This document shows positions 1 through 10,849 of a stretch of 64,000 nt of DNA, piece after piece. Under the pieces are notes generated by a model that was given only the letters and a program-made list of their open reading frames with translations, searched no databases and had not been told where the DNA came from. A program made the position numbers and the translations under genes. The stretch's first letter is position 1. Each line of letters opens with the position of its first letter. The DNA comes from Pelagibacteraceae bacterium AG-404-N13 (GTDB lineage: Bacteria; Pseudomonadota; Alphaproteobacteria; Pelagibacterales; Pelagibacteraceae): positions 18,854 to 82,853 of the forward strand of contig QCJD01000004.1 of assembly GCA_003216255.1 (NCBI GenBank), written 5' to 3'.

Positions 1-276
1 GCTAATCATCCTGTAAAAAATTTAATTAATAAAAAAGTTGAAATAACAAGTCAAAACCATGGCTTTGAGGTTGTAAAAGAGAGCTTGTCGAAAAATATAC
101 AGATAACTCATAAATCACTTTTTGATAATTCGATTGAAGGAATTAAATTAAAAAATAAGCCAGTTTTCTCTGTACAATACCATCCTGAATCAAATCCTGG
201 ACCACAAGATAGTCATTATTTATTTAGCGATTTTATTAAAGATGTAAAAAAATATGCCAAAAAGAAAAGATATTAA
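1..276 (+). CDS. carA: Carbamoyl-phosphate synthase small subunit, C-terminal fragment (5' end outside window)
   Basis: The frame is open from base 1 and gives the last 91 residues of the glutamine amidotransferase subunit, which takes ammonia from glutamine for carbamoyl phosphate (arginine and pyrimidine synthesis). The class I amidotransferase end is clear: an NHGF motif at fragment residues 19-22 and the catalytic His-Glu pair in [11 protein letters not shown] (His61, Glu63 of the fragment). An internal ATG at 85 is not the start, because conserved sequence lies before it. It overlaps carB by 23 bp, which suggests translational coupling of the two subunits. Only the catalytic Cys half is missing, cut off by the window edge. 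Confidence 0.95.
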   Translation, partial: ANHPVKNLINKKVEITSQNHGFEVVKESLSKNIQITHKSLFDNSIEGIKLKNKPVFSVQYHPESNPGPQDSHYLFSDFIKDVKKYAKKKRY

Positions 277-3200
277 AAAAATTTTAGTTATTGGAGCTGG
301 ACCAATTATTATAGGACAAGCATGTGAATTTGATTATTCTGGGACACAGGCGTGTAAAGCTCTTAAAGATGAAGGATATAAAGTAATTTTAATCAATTCA
401 AATCCTGCAACAATAATGACTGATCCTGAAGTTGCAGATAAAACTTATATAGAGCCAATTACGTTACAAGTTCTTGAAGAAGTAATTAAGAAAGAAAAAC
501 CAGACGCAATACTTCCAACAATGGGCGGACAAACTGCCTTAAATTTAGCCATCAAAGCAGAAGAAGTTGGTCTTCTTGATAAATATAAAATTGAACTAAT
601 TGGAGCCAAATCAAAAGCAATTGAAAATGCTGAAGACAGAAAAAAATTTAGAAAAAATATGTCAGATATTGGAATTGATTTACCTAAATCTGAAATACTA
701 AACAGCTTCAAACATGCAGCAAAATGTTTAAGAAAAATTGGCTTACCTGCAATTATCAGACCTTCTTTTACCTTGGGAGGTTTGGGTGGTGGTATTGCTA
801 AAACTAAAAAAGAATTTTTTAAAATAGTAAAACAAGGAATTCATGAGTCTCCAAAAAACCAAGTTTTGGTTGAAGAGTGTTTGGAAGGATGGAAAGAGTT
901 TGAAATGGAGGTTGTAAGAGATCGAAAAGATAATTGTATAATAATTTGTTCAATTGAAAATATCGACCCTATGGGAATTCATACGGGGGATTCTATTACG
1001 ATTGCTCCTGCCTTAACATTAACTGATAAAGAGTATCAAGTCATGAGAAATGCTTCCATTGCTTGTTTAAGAAAAATTGGAGTTGAGACTGGAGGTTCAA
1101 ATGTTCAGTTTGCCATAAATCCTAGGAACGGAAGAATGGTAATTATTGAAATGAACCCAAGAGTTTCGAGATCCTCTGCTTTAGCTTCAAAAGCTACTGG
1201 ATTTCCAATTGCAAAAGTAGCTGCAAAATTAGCAGTGGGATATACTCTGGATGAGTTAAAAAATGAAATTACAAAAACTACTCCAGCATCATTTGAACCA
1301 ACTATTGATTATGTAGTAACAAAAATACCTAGATTTACATTTGAAAAGTTTGCTGACACAGAGGCAACCCTTGGAACATCAATGAGATCTGTTGGTGAAG
1401 CAATGGCAATTGGAAGGAATTTTAAGGAGTCTTTACAAAAGGCACTTGTTTCACTTGAAATTGGCCTTTCAGGGTTAGACGATATATTTAATTTTTCAAA
1501 AAAGGAAATAATTAAAAAATTAAAGGAAAGCATTCCTAATAAAATACTTCTGATTGCAGAAGCTTTTAGAAAAAAAATACCTTTTCAAAAAATTCATAAT
1601 TTATCAAAAGTTGATCCTTGGTTTTTAAATCAGATTAAAGAGATTGTTGATGAAGAAAATAATTTAATAAAAAAAGGTTTGCCTAAAAATTATAATGAAT
1701 TTAATAGAATTAAATCAATTGGATTTTCAGATAAAAAACTTTCAAAATTAACAAGGGTAAAAGAGAAAATAGTAAGATCAAAAAGAACAGCTTTAAAGGT
1801 TTTCCCTGTATATAAAAAGGTAGATACTTGTGCAGCTGAATTTAAATCTTTTACACCGTATATGTATTCCACTTACCAAAGAAATTTTTCAGTAAATACT
1901 GAATGTGAGGCAAATCCAACAAATAAGAAAAAGATCATAATTCTTGGTGGAGGACCAAATCGTATCGGTCAGGGTATAGAGTTTGATTATTGTTGTTGTC
2001 AGGCTAGCTTTGCACTGAAAGAAGATGGTTTTGAGACAATAATGATTAATTGCAATCCTGAAACAGTTTCAACTGATTATGACACAAGTGATAGATTGTA
2101 TTTTGAACCATTAATTGATGAATATGTTTTCAATATAATTTTAAAAGAAAAATCTAATGGAAATTTATTAGGAATTATTGCTCAATTTGGAGGCCAAACA
2201 CCAATAAAATTAGCAAAATTTCTTTACGAAAATTCATTACCAATTTTGGGAACACAATACACATCTATTGATTTAGCGGAGGATAGAGACAGATTTAGAA
2301 ACTTATTAATTAAATTAAATTTAAAACAAGCCGAAAGTGGAATTGCATATACTTACAATCAAGCAATAAATATTTCTAATAAAATTGGCTTACCTTTAGT
2401 TATTAGACCTTCTTACGTTCTTGGCGGAAGGGCCATGGAAATAGTTCATGAAAAAAACCAATTAAAGGAATTTATTAATGAAGCATTTAAAGCTTCAGAA
2501 GAAAATCCAATTTTAATCGATAAATTTATTAATAATGCAATGGAAGTCGACGTTGATGCTATATCAGATGGTAAAGATGTTTATGTTGCAGGAATTATGC
2601 AACACATTGAAGAAGCAGGAATTCATTCTGGGGACTCTGCTTGTTGTTTGCCTCCTATATCAATTAAAGAAAATTTGCTTAAAGAGTTAAAGATACAAAC
2701 AAGAAAACTAGCTTTAGCTTTAAAGGTTAAAGGCTTTTTAAATATACAGTTTGCGATAAAGAAGGATGAAATATTTGTAATAGAAGTAAACCCAAGAGCA
2801 AGCAGAACTGTTCCTTTTGTTTCAAAAGCTAATGGCGTTCCATTAGCTAAAATTGCATCTAGAATTATGGCAGGTGAAAAACTTGGAAAATATAAATTAA
2901 AATATCAAACTAATAAAACATTTGCTGTTAAAGAAGCAGTTTTTCCATTTAATAAATTTCCTGAAAGTGATGTTCTTCTTGGTCCGGAAATGAAATCAAC
3001 AGGCGAAGTAATGGGATTTGATGATGATTTTGGAATGGCTTATGCTAAAAGTCAAATAGCTGCATCTAATTCATTGCCAACAAAAGGTTTGGCATTTTTA
3101 TCGGTGAAAGATTCTCACAAAGAAGAAATAATTGAACTTGCAAAAAAATTATTAAAATTAAATTTCAATTTGTGTGGAACTAGTGGAACGGCTAACGCAA

Positions 3201-3478
3201 TAAGAAGCAAAGGAATTAAATGTAAAAAAATAAATAAGGTAAGCAGTGGAACTCCTCATATAGTTGATGTTTTAAATTCAAAAAAAATTGCTTTGGTTAT
3301 TAACACAGGAGGAGGTAAAAAAAGACATCGTCTTAGTGATGCAAGAGCTTTGAGAAGAGCTACTTTGATTAATAAAGTTCCATATTGTACTAATATGTCA
3401 ACTGCTTATGCTTGCTTAGAAGCAATTCAATCGCTAAAAAATAAAAAACTAAAAGTAAAATCTATTCAAGATAATTAA
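254..3478 (+). CDS. carB: Carbamoyl-phosphate synthase large subunit
   Basis: At 1074 residues this is the normal full length. It makes carbamoyl phosphate from bicarbonate, ammonia and two ATP, with CarA. Two duplicated synthase halves are visible. The first starts at once with the [19 protein letters not shown] nucleotide fold and the second around residue 560 with [17 protein letters not shown]. Both carry ATP-grasp motifs such as [15 protein letters not shown] and [15 protein letters not shown]. The last ~130 residues form the methylglyoxal-synthase-like allosteric domain ([14 protein letters not shown]). The start at 254 lies inside carA. The stop is shared with the convergent gene through the palindrome TTAA. 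Confidence 0.98.
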   Translation: MPKRKDIKKILVIGAGPIIIGQACEFDYSGTQACKALKDEGYKVILINSNPATIMTDPEVADKTYIEPITLQVLEEVIKKEKPDAILPTMGGQTALNLAIKAEEVGLLDKYKIELIGAKSKAIENAEDRKKFRKNMSDIGIDLPKSEILNSFKHAAKCLRKIGLPAIIRPSFTLGGLGGGIAKTKKEFFKIVKQGIHESPKNQVLVEECLEGWKEFEMEVVRDRKDNCIIICSIENIDPMGIHTGDSITIAPALTLTDKEYQVMRNASIACLRKIGVETGGSNVQFAINPRNGRMVIIEMNPRVSRSSALASKATGFPIAKVAAKLAVGYTLDELKNEITKTTPASFEPTIDYVVTKIPRFTFEKFADTEATLGTSMRSVGEAMAIGRNFKESLQKALVSLEIGLSGLDDIFNFSKKEIIKKLKESIPNKILLIAEAFRKKIPFQKIHNLSKVDPWFLNQIKEIVDEENNLIKKGLPKNYNEFNRIKSIGFSDKKLSKLTRVKEKIVRSKRTALKVFPVYKKVDTCAAEFKSFTPYMYSTYQRNFSVNTECEANPTNKKKIIILGGGPNRIGQGIEFDYCCCQASFALKEDGFETIMINCNPETVSTDYDTSDRLYFEPLIDEYVFNIILKEKSNGNLLGIIAQFGGQTPIKLAKFLYENSLPILGTQYTSIDLAEDRDRFRNLLIKLNLKQAESGIAYTYNQAINISNKIGLPLVIRPSYVLGGRAMEIVHEKNQLKEFINEAFKASEENPILIDKFINNAMEVDVDAISDGKDVYVAGIMQHIEEAGIHSGDSACCLPPISIKENLLKELKIQTRKLALALKVKGFLNIQFAIKKDEIFVIEVNPRASRTVPFVSKANGVPLAKIASRIMAGEKLGKYKLKYQTNKTFAVKEAVFPFNKFPESDVLLGPEMKSTGEVMGFDDDFGMAYAKSQIAASNSLPTKGLAFLSVKDSHKEEIIELAKKLLKLNFNLCGTSGTANAIRSKGIKCKKINKVSSGTPHIVDVLNSKKIALVINTGGGKKRHRLSDARALRRATLINKVPYCTNMSTAYACLEAIQSLKNKKLKVKSIQDN

Positions 3479-4137
3479 TCTACCTTCCAATCAGTTTTAA
3501 AATTAACATAGTTAACTTGTAGACATCTTCTTTCTTTAAGTATTTCTTTTTTTTCCATTCCATGCCAAGTATTCGGCCCACTTGAGAAAAAATATCCATA
3601 ATTATCTCTATAAGGCAATGTTTTTACTCTTTTTAAATTACTATCATAAAAGTCAGTTCCTAAATCTTCACTCTCATTATGTTTGTTTACGAATAGAAGA
3701 CATGACATAATTTTTTCTTTGATATCACAGTGTGGTTTTAACCAAAAACCTGATCTATCACATATAACCTCAATTCTTACATACGCTTTTGATAAATCTT
3801 TACCAATTAGTTTTGAAATTGTTTCACAAGTTTTTTTATTTTGAAGTTCTTTAATTAAATTTGTCAAAGCAGGAAATTTATTAGAATTATCTTTTGTTAT
3901 AAAACATCTGAACTTTAAAGCCTTTCCTCCATCAGAAATTCCTGATCTAAACTTTCCCTCTCCCCCATCAATTGCTCTAGTTCCATCATAATTAAGATTG
4001 TGCTCAGCTGGATTGGCAATATCTGCCTGGACTATTTCATTTATCTGTTCTTCTGTAAGAGGTTTATTTAGCTCCCAATGTTTAAATGGATCATCATATT
4101 TTTTTGAATTATTTAAAACTGAATTTAAAAACGACAT
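3475..4137 (-). CDS. 2OG-Fe(II) oxygenase-like protein, function unknown
   Basis: The 220-residue protein has no signal peptide or membrane segment. The C-terminal half shows the facial triad expected of 2-oxoglutarate/Fe(II) dioxygenases: His136-x-Asp138 in LKPHCD, a distal His192 in NTWHGME, and Arg204 in ERRCLQVNY, which would bind 2-oxoglutarate. The spacing fits prolyl-hydroxylase-like folds. The substrate cannot be told from sequence. It starts one base inside the stop of the upstream ELM1-like gene (TAATG on the minus strand), so the two are probably one transcript and may act together, perhaps on a surface sugar or protein. The family call rests on motif spacing only. Confidence 0.6.
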   Translation of the reverse strand: MSFLNSVLNNSKKYDDPFKHWELNKPLTEEQINEIVQADIANPAEHNLNYDGTRAIDGGEGKFRSGISDGGKALKFRCFITKDNSNKFPALTNLIKELQNKKTCETISKLIGKDLSKAYVRIEVICDRSGFWLKPHCDIKEKIMSCLLFVNKHNESEDLGTDFYDSNLKRVKTLPYRDNYGYFFSSGPNTWHGMEKKEILKERRCLQVNYVNFKTDWKVD

Positions 4138-5075
4138 TAAGATATTTTTTTTTTGATTTCTTTAGCTATTCTATTTGTTTCATCTAGAATTTCATAGTTC
4201 CAAATTTCAACTTTTTCATTTAAATTTTTAATAATTTTTAATTTGTAAAACAAATCTCTAAATTTTCTAAATCTATAATCATTTGACTTTGCGGGTATTT
4301 CAGCAATATAAATAGGCTTTCCAGTTAGTGCTGCTTCAGAAATCATAGAAGTAGAATCGCATGTTACAACAATATATTTAGCTAAAGATAAACTGGATAA
4401 ATAAGCTTTTTTATCTACATCTTTAATTACCAAATTATTTTCTCCAAGATATTTTTGAGTAAAATCAATTATTTTTTCTGGTGTTCTCATAGAAGGAATT
4501 ATTATTGCCTGCAAATTATTAGTCTCCAATAAACTTTTAATTTTATCAAAAATTTTTATTAGATTTTTTTCATTATAATCATAATATTTATTAGGACCTC
4601 CAAGAATAAGTGACAGATACTCTTTTTCCTTATTCAGTTTTTCAGATAAATATTCATGGTTATTCGTTATTTCTTCTTTAGTTAAATAATGAATTGACCC
4701 TTTTGATAAAATTACATTCTCTCCAGTCAAACCATCGTGTTCGGGTGCTATGATAAAATCGAAATTATTTAAAGATACTTTTGGGTCTTGAATGTGAATG
4801 TTGTGAACTTTTTTTTTTGAATTTTTTTTTAGGTAAATTGATGGAATTACACTTTTTCTCCCACAAGAAATAATAATGTCAAAATCATTTGTAGTTATTG
4901 AGTTGAAAGTAAAATTTGAAACAGGTGTAAATTTAGGTGGTATTAATTTCCAAAATTTATTTAGTTCAACTTTATGGTGAGTAAAATCAATTTCTAGCGC
5001 CTTTGCCAAACCTTCAACTTGGCTTATCATCCCATGCATACCTTCGGTCAATAATAGACCTTTCAATTTAGACAT
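4137..5075 (-). CDS. ELM1-like (DUF1022) protein, GT-B-fold glycosyltransferase relative
   Basis: The 312-residue cytoplasmic protein resembles the family named after plant mitochondrial fission protein ELM1, widespread in alphaproteobacteria. Typical elements are an early GMHGMISQVEGLAKAL stretch, ISCGRKSVIPSIYLKK, IHIQDPKVSLNNFDFIIAPEHDGL, a LILGGPNKYYDY motif, and a C-terminal VTCDSTSMISEAALTGKPI segment like a nucleotide-sugar site in GT-B enzymes. The bacterial role is not established. It is divergent from trxB with 21 bp between the starts, and the 2OG-oxygenase-like gene follows directly. A glycosyl-transfer role is an inference from the fold. Confidence 0.75.
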   Translation of the reverse strand: MSKLKGLLLTEGMHGMISQVEGLAKALEIDFTHHKVELNKFWKLIPPKFTPVSNFTFNSITTNDFDIIISCGRKSVIPSIYLKKNSKKKVHNIHIQDPKVSLNNFDFIIAPEHDGLTGENVILSKGSIHYLTKEEITNNHEYLSEKLNKEKEYLSLILGGPNKYYDYNEKNLIKIFDKIKSLLETNNLQAIIIPSMRTPEKIIDFTQKYLGENNLVIKDVDKKAYLSSLSLAKYIVVTCDSTSMISEAALTGKPIYIAEIPAKSNDYRFRKFRDLFYKLKIIKNLNEKVEIWNYEILDETNRIAKEIKKKIS

Positions 5076-5096
5076 TAATCACTATATAGCTTTCAT

Positions 5097-6041
5097 ATGA
5101 ATCAAAATCCAACAAAACACACAAAAGTGTTAATAATTGGGTCCGGTCCTGCCGGATACACTGCTGCAGTTTATGCTGCAAGAGCAATGCTTAAACCTAT
5201 ACTAGTTCATGGAATGGAACCAGGTGGACAATTAACAACTACCACTGATGTTGAAAATTTTCCAGGTTTTGCGGAAGTAATTCAAGGACCTTGGCTAATG
5301 GAACAAATGAAAGAACAAGCACAAGCAGTTGGAACTGAAATGATTGAAGATCATATTGCTTCTGTAAATTTAAAATCAAAACCTTTTGAAGCAGTTGGGG
5401 ACGGCGGGCAGAAATATACTGCAGATACAATTATTATTTCAACTGGAGCTCAAGCAAGATGGTTAAACATTGACTCAGAACAAAAGTTTAGAGGATTTGG
5501 AGTATCCGCATGTGCCACTTGTGATGGTTTTTTCTTTAAAGAAAAAACGGTTGCAGTTGTTGGTGGAGGAAATGCAGCTGTGGAAGAAGCAATGTTTCTT
5601 ACAAAATTTGCATCGAAAGTACAGTTAATTCATAGAAGAAATGAATTAAGAGCTGAAAAGCTACTTCAAAAAAAATTAATGGAAAATAAAAAAATTGAAA
5701 TTATTTGGGACAGTGTAGTTGAGGAAGTGATTGGAGATGACGAACCTAAAAATGTAAAAGGTTTAAAAATTAAAAATGTTAAAACAAATGAGACAAAGGA
5801 ATTAAAAATAGATGGTCTTTTTATTGCTATTGGACATGACCCTGCAACTCAGTTATTCAAAGATCAATTAAACATGGATAAAGAGGGTTATTTAATAACT
5901 AAACCAGACTCTACTGAGACAAATATCCCTGGTGTTTTCGCGGCAGGTGATGTTAAAGATAAAATCTTTAGACAGGCAGTTACGGCTGCAGGAATGGGTT
6001 GTATGTCTGCATTAGAAGCTGAAAAATTTTTAGCTTCGTAA
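5097..6041 (+). CDS. trxB: Thioredoxin reductase (NADPH)
   Basis: The 314-residue flavoprotein transfers electrons from NADPH through FAD and a redox disulfide to thioredoxin. Visible parts are the FAD-binding GSGPAGYTAAVYAARA near the N-terminus, the redox centre Cys139-Ala-Thr-Cys142 followed by DGFFFK, the NADPH-binding VVGGGNAAVEEAMFL, and the C-terminal FAD motif GVFAAGDVKDKIFRQAVTAAG. Length and layout are those of the low-Mr bacterial enzyme. The ATG at 5097 is the first possible start. A PsiE-like gene follows 7 bp later and is probably cotranscribed. Confidence 0.97.
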   Translation: MNQNPTKHTKVLIIGSGPAGYTAAVYAARAMLKPILVHGMEPGGQLTTTTDVENFPGFAEVIQGPWLMEQMKEQAQAVGTEMIEDHIASVNLKSKPFEAVGDGGQKYTADTIIISTGAQARWLNIDSEQKFRGFGVSACATCDGFFFKEKTVAVVGGGNAAVEEAMFLTKFASKVQLIHRRNELRAEKLLQKKLMENKKIEIIWDSVVEEVIGDDEPKNVKGLKIKNVKTNETKELKIDGLFIAIGHDPATQLFKDQLNMDKEGYLITKPDSTETNIPGVFAAGDVKDKIFRQAVTAAGMGCMSALEAEKFLAS

Positions 6042-6048
6042 AGGAAAC

Positions 6049-6438
6049 ATGGAAAAAATAGTTAAACAAATACAGTTATTAACTTTAATCATAATTCTAA
6101 TCAGTACAGTGATAGCTATTGGTAGTGAACTTTATCAAATGTTTAAAATTCAAACAGTCACTTTGGCTGATCTTCTTCTTCTTTTTCTTTATCTAGAAGT
6201 TTTAGCAATGGTTAGAGTTTTTTGGGAAAGTCAATCAATACAAATTACTTTGCCATTATTTATTGCTATAACAGCTTTATCGAGATTTATAATTTTACAA
6301 GGCAAATCTATAAATCCTGAAATTCTTGTTTATGAAGCAGGAGCAATTTTATTAATTGCTTTAGCTATTCTTGTATTAAGATTTAGAAATTCTCCAATTG
6401 TTGGTTTAGATAAAAAGAAAAAAGCTTCTAAAAAATAA
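6049..6438 (+). CDS. PsiE-like integral membrane protein
   Basis: The 129-residue protein has about four hydrophobic segments (roughly residues 9-30, 38-57, 65-82, 92-110) and a basic tail. The second segment, LADLLLLFLYLEVLAMV, matches the central signature of the phosphate-starvation-inducible PsiE family. The molecular function of PsiE is unknown; in E. coli psiE responds to phosphate limitation and cAMP-CRP. No Pho box could be seen here. An AAGGAA Shine-Dalgarno sequence sits just before the ATG. It lies in a run with trxB and the SDR gene, spaced by 7 and 1 bp. Confidence 0.75.
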   Translation: MEKIVKQIQLLTLIIILISTVIAIGSELYQMFKIQTVTLADLLLLFLYLEVLAMVRVFWESQSIQITLPLFIAITALSRFIILQGKSINPEILVYEAGAILLIALAILVLRFRNSPIVGLDKKKKASKK

Positions 6439-6439
6439 T

Positions 6440-7462
6440 ATGACTGAAAAAGTACTGCTAACAGGTGTTAGTGGATGGATTGCAAAACATACTGCAATAG
6501 AATTATTGAATTCAGGTTATGAAGTTTTAGGAACGGTCAGAAACAAAAATTTAATTGAGCAAACAAAAGAAACTATAAGTAAATATACTTCAATAGATAA
6601 ATTATCATTTGTTGAGTTAGATCTTGTTAAAGACGACGGATGGAATGAGGCAGCAAAAGGATGTAAGTATATTTTTCATGTTGCTTCTCCATTTCCAATA
6701 AAAGTTTCAAAGAATAGAGAAAGTTTATTACCTCCTGCTGTTGATGGGACATTAAGAGTTTTAAATGCTGGTTTAAATGCTGGTGTAGAACAAATAATTA
6801 AAACTTCCTCGATCGTTGCAATGTTTAGAAAACCAAATAGAAGTAATCCCTATACATTTGGTGAAAATGATTGGACTGATGAAAATTGGGTAGAGGGAGT
6901 GAATGACTATTTTTTATCAAAAACAAAAGCAGAGAAAGCGGCATGGAAATTAATGGAAAGTAAGGGATTAAAAAATAAATTAACAACGATTAATCCAGGT
7001 GGAGTATTTGGTGATGCTTTAGATAAAAAAGGAGGTACATCAATTGAATATGTTAGACAATTTATGGCAGGTAAATTTCCAGGGGCACCTAAATTTGCAG
7101 TTTTAATTTCCGATGTCAAAGATATTGCTAAAGCACATGTTGCCTGTATTGGAAACAACAAAGTTGGTGGAAGAAGACTAATTGTTGGTAAAGAAGTTAA
7201 AAAACTTGTTGAGTTGTCTCAATTAATGGCTGAAGCGATGCCTGAGTATGCAAAGAAACTTCCTAAAAAAGAACTTCCAAATTTTATGGTAAAGTTAATA
7301 AGTTATTTAGACTCTAGTGCTAAAACAATGATACCTGACCTAGGAATTATGATGCAAACTGACACTACCTATGCGGAAGAACTATTAGGTTTTAAATTTA
7401 AACCTGCAAAAGATTGTATGGCTGAGAATGCAAAATCTGTGGTAAGACTTGGTTTAGTTTAA
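6440..7462 (+). CDS. NAD(P)-dependent extended SDR, dihydroflavonol-reductase-like aldehyde/ketone reductase
   Basis: The 340-residue cytosolic oxidoreductase has the N-terminal nucleotide fold GVSGWIAKHTA (residues 9-19) and the catalytic set Ser123/124, Tyr157 and Lys161 in DYFLSKTKAEK. The conserved VASPFP stretch and the NPGGVFG loop are typical of the dihydroflavonol 4-reductase / aldehyde reductase branch of extended SDRs. Bacterial members reduce diverse carbonyls, so the substrate is not predictable. Its 3' end overlaps the convergent aspC gene by 9 bp, leaving no room for a terminator. Confidence 0.85.
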   Translation: MTEKVLLTGVSGWIAKHTAIELLNSGYEVLGTVRNKNLIEQTKETISKYTSIDKLSFVELDLVKDDGWNEAAKGCKYIFHVASPFPIKVSKNRESLLPPAVDGTLRVLNAGLNAGVEQIIKTSSIVAMFRKPNRSNPYTFGENDWTDENWVEGVNDYFLSKTKAEKAAWKLMESKGLKNKLTTINPGGVFGDALDKKGGTSIEYVRQFMAGKFPGAPKFAVLISDVKDIAKAHVACIGNNKVGGRRLIVGKEVKKLVELSQLMAEAMPEYAKKLPKKELPNFMVKLISYLDSSAKTMIPDLGIMMQTDTTYAEELLGFKFKPAKDCMAENAKSVVRLGLV

Positions 7463-8641
7463 ATTATTACAAAAGGATTTTATTCTCTCCATTGCTACTT
7501 TTAATTTTTGCATTGATGTAGCATAAGAAATTCTAAAGTATCCTGGTAAACCAAATGCAGATCCTTGAACAACTGCTACATTTGCTTTTTCTAACAACTT
7601 TTCAACAAATTCAGAGTCTGTTTTTAGTTTTGTTTTTTTATTTAATAGTTTTTTGCAACTTGGAAATACATAGAAAGCACCATCAGGAGTTAAGCAATTC
7701 ACCCCTTTTATATTATTTAGACTCTTAACTACAAAATCTCTTCTTTTTTTAAATTCTTTTGATCTAGTTTTTATGAAACTTTGTGTTCCATTTAAAGCTT
7801 CAACAGCCGCAGCCTGACTAATTGATGAAGGGTTTGAGGTTGATTGAGATTGAACTTTTCTAATTGCTTTAATAATTTCTTTAGGACCACCCGCATATCC
7901 TATTCTCCATCCTGTCATTGCATAAGATTTGCTAACACCATTCATTGTAAGTGTTCTATTTTTTAAATTAGATACTTGGGCAATAGTAAAATATTTAGAT
8001 TTGTCATAAGAAATATGCTCATAAATATCATCGCTTAAAATATGAATTTTTTTATGTTTAGCTAATATTTTAGATAATTTTACTATCTCCTTTTTTGTAT
8101 AACTTGCACCTGTAGGATTTGATGGTGAATTCAGTATTAACCATTTTGTTTTTTTTGAAATTGCTTTTTTTAATTTTGCTGGAGTTAATTTAAAATTCTC
8201 ACCCTCGCTACATTTTACTATTTTTGGTTTACCTCCTGCTAATAGTACCATATCTGGATATGAAACCCAAAAAGGTGCTGGTATAATTACTTCATCACCT
8301 TTGTTTAATGTGGCCATAAAAGCATTATAAAGAACCTGCTTGCCACCCGTTCCGACTGTTATTTCTTCTACTGAGTACTTTAAGTTATTTTCTTTTTTAA
8401 ATTTTTTAATTATCGCTTTTTTTAATGCAGGAGTTCCATCAACCGCAGTATATTTTGTATCACCTCCCCTAATAGCTTTTATGGCTGCATTTTTGATATT
8501 ATTAGGTGTATCAAAATCCGGCTCGCCAGCTCCTAATCCTATCACATCTTTTCCAGCAGCTTTTAATTCTCTGGCTTTTTGGGAAACAGCTATAGTTGGT
8601 GAGGGTTTTATTCTCTTTAAACTGTTAGATATTATGCTCAT
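7454..8641 (-). CDS. aspC: Aspartate aminotransferase, class I PLP enzyme
   Basis: The 395-residue enzyme interconverts aspartate/2-oxoglutarate and oxaloacetate/glutamate. The fold type I transaminase signature is complete: GAGEPDFDTP near the N-terminus, LNSPSNPTGASYTK, the ILSDDIYEH segment, and the PLP-binding Lys238 in MNGVSKSYAMTGWRIGYAGG. This pattern is that of the AspB / 1-gamma subgroup common in alphaproteobacteria, some of which also use prephenate. It stands alone on the minus strand, with only 36 bp separating its start from the divergent uvrB. Confidence 0.93.
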   Translation of the reverse strand: MSIISNSLKRIKPSPTIAVSQKARELKAAGKDVIGLGAGEPDFDTPNNIKNAAIKAIRGGDTKYTAVDGTPALKKAIIKKFKKENNLKYSVEEITVGTGGKQVLYNAFMATLNKGDEVIIPAPFWVSYPDMVLLAGGKPKIVKCSEGENFKLTPAKLKKAISKKTKWLILNSPSNPTGASYTKKEIVKLSKILAKHKKIHILSDDIYEHISYDKSKYFTIAQVSNLKNRTLTMNGVSKSYAMTGWRIGYAGGPKEIIKAIRKVQSQSTSNPSSISQAAAVEALNGTQSFIKTRSKEFKKRRDFVVKSLNNIKGVNCLTPDGAFYVFPSCKKLLNKKTKLKTDSEFVEKLLEKANVAVVQGSAFGLPGYFRISYATSMQKLKVAMERIKSFCNNLN

Positions 8642-8677
8642 TGAAATATGTTTTTATTTTAATACTTTGTTTAATAT

Positions 8678-10849
8678 ATGCAAAATACTTATCAAGATTT
8701 AATTACAGATATACAGAGCAAAAATCCAGGGATTTCTGAAAAACTGGAAGGTGGAAAAAAGTTCAAAATTAAATCTGATTTTAAACCTGCTGGTGATCAG
8801 CCAGATGCAATTAAAAAATTAGTTCAGGGTGCAAAAAAAAATGAATTTAATCAAGTTTTGCTTGGCGTTACAGGATCAGGAAAAACCTTTACCATGGCAA
8901 AAATTATTGAGGAAACAAATAGGCCTGCTCTTATATTGGCTCCAAATAAAACTTTAGCAGCTCAGTTATACGGTGAAATGAAAGCTTTTTTTCCTGATAA
9001 TGCTGTTGAATATTTTGTGTCTTATTATGATTATTATACTCCAGAAGCATATGTTCCAAGATCAGATACATACATTGAAAAAGAAGCATCAATAAATGAA
9101 CAGATAGATAGGATGAGACACTCAGCAACCAGATCTCTTCTTGAACGAGATGATGTTTTAATTGTTGCAAGTGTTTCTTGCATTTATGGACTTGGATCAG
9201 TTGAGGCTTATAGCAAGATGACTTTGACCCTTGAAAGAAATAATGATTACAATCGAGAACAATTAATAAAATCACTAGTAGCTCTTCAATACAAAAGAAA
9301 TGATCAAAATTTTTTTAGAGGAACTTTTAGAGCAAGAGGTGAGTACTTAGAAATTTTTCCGTCTCATTTAGAAGACAGAGCTTGGAGAATAAGTTTATTT
9401 GGAGATAAATTAGAAAAAATCGAGGAGTTTGATCCATTAACAGGGGATCAGGTGAGAGAATTAAATCTCGTAAAAGTTTATGCTAATAGCCATTACATAA
9501 CTCCAAAACCAACAATAGAGCAAGCTGTAATAAAAATTAGAAAAGAATTAGAGAATACTCTCAAAAAACACAAAGCAGAAAATAAACTATTAGAAGCTCA
9601 AAGATTAGAGGAAAGAACTAAGTTTGATTTAGAAATGATCGAAGCAACAGGAACTTGTGCTGGAATTGAAAATTATTCAAGGTTTTTATCTGGAAGAAAA
9701 CCTGGTGAGCCACCCCCTACTTTATTTGAGTATTTTCCAGATAATACTTTAATTTTTGTTGACGAAAGTCATGTCACAGTTCCACAATTAAATGGAATGT
9801 TTAAGGGTGATAGATCCAGAAAAAGTACTCTTGCAGAATATGGATTTAGGCTTCCCTCTTGTATGGATAATAGACCATTGAAATTTGAAGAATGGGATTT
9901 AATGAGAACTCAAACTGTCTTTGTTTCTGCTACGCCTGGGCCCTGGGAGTTAGAACAAACAAAAGGAAAGTTTATTGATCAAGTAATCAGACCAACAGGT
10001 TTAATTGACCCACCGGTAGAAGTTAAACCTGCTAAAAACCAAGTAGACGACTTGATGCATGAATGTAAAAAAACTATTGAAAAAAATCATAGAGTTCTTG
10101 TTACGACTTTAACAAAAAAAATGGCTGAAGATTTAACCGAGTATCTTCATGAAAATGGAATTAAAGTTAGATACTTGCATTCTGATATAGACACTCTTGA
10201 GAGAATAGAAATTATGAGAGACTTAAGGCTAGGTGTCTTTGATGTTTTAGTTGGAATTAATTTATTAAGAGAAGGTCTTGATATACCTGAGTGTGCTTTG
10301 GTTGGAATTTTAGATGCAGATAAGGAAGGATTTTTAAGATCTGAGACATCATTAATTCAAACAATCGGACGAGCCGCAAGAAATTTGGATGGAAAAGTAA
10401 TTCTTTATGCAGATAAAGAAACTAAAAGTATAAAAAAAGCTATTAAAGAAACAGAGAGACGAAGAAATATTCAATTAGCTTATAACAAGAAAAATAAAAT
10501 TAGCGCCACCTCAATTAAGAAAGAAATAAGTGATATTTTGGAAAGTGTTTATGAAAAAGACTATGTAAAAATAGGAACAGGAGCAAATATAGGTGGAAAT
10601 CTAAAAAAACATCTTAAAGCTTTAAATAAACAAATGAAGGAAGCCGCTGGTAATTTAGAATTCGAAGAAGCGGCAAAAATAAGGGACGAAATTAGAAAAC
10701 TTGAAACTTCTGAGTTAGAGATTACACTTAATCCTCAAGTAAAGAAATATAACAAAAAAAATAAGCTTTATCCTAAAGGAAGATCAACTATGGGGATGCC
10801 AGGAACAAGAGCTCAAAAGGGAAAAAAGAAATGGAAGCAAATAAAATAA
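8678..10849 (+). CDS. uvrB: UvrABC excinuclease subunit B
   Basis: The 723-residue DNA-damage verification helicase works in nucleotide excision repair with UvrA and UvrC. Walker A GVTGSGKT spans residues 63-70, followed by the beta-hairpin region [14 protein letters not shown], the DESHV box, and helicase motifs [19 protein letters not shown] and QTIGRAARN. The C-terminal UVR domain, [20 protein letters not shown], contacts UvrC. It is slightly longer than the E. coli protein because of a basic tail. The last 19 bp overlap the next gene. uvrC lies 2.3 kb downstream in the same direction. Confidence 0.98.
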   Translation: MQNTYQDLITDIQSKNPGISEKLEGGKKFKIKSDFKPAGDQPDAIKKLVQGAKKNEFNQVLLGVTGSGKTFTMAKIIEETNRPALILAPNKTLAAQLYGEMKAFFPDNAVEYFVSYYDYYTPEAYVPRSDTYIEKEASINEQIDRMRHSATRSLLERDDVLIVASVSCIYGLGSVEAYSKMTLTLERNNDYNREQLIKSLVALQYKRNDQNFFRGTFRARGEYLEIFPSHLEDRAWRISLFGDKLEKIEEFDPLTGDQVRELNLVKVYANSHYITPKPTIEQAVIKIRKELENTLKKHKAENKLLEAQRLEERTKFDLEMIEATGTCAGIENYSRFLSGRKPGEPPPTLFEYFPDNTLIFVDESHVTVPQLNGMFKGDRSRKSTLAEYGFRLPSCMDNRPLKFEEWDLMRTQTVFVSATPGPWELEQTKGKFIDQVIRPTGLIDPPVEVKPAKNQVDDLMHECKKTIEKNHRVLVTTLTKKMAEDLTEYLHENGIKVRYLHSDIDTLERIEIMRDLRLGVFDVLVGINLLREGLDIPECALVGILDADKEGFLRSETSLIQTIGRAARNLDGKVILYADKETKSIKKAIKETERRRNIQLAYNKKNKISATSIKKEISDILESVYEKDYVKIGTGANIGGNLKKHLKALNKQMKEAAGNLEFEEAAKIRDEIRKLETSELEITLNPQVKKYNKKNKLYPKGRSTMGMPGTRAQKGKKKWKQIK

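Noticed and set aside
8340-8702. 120-residue plus-strand frame across aspC
   Set aside because: Antisense to a well-conserved aminotransferase and extending into uvrB; a shadow of the codon use of aspC.
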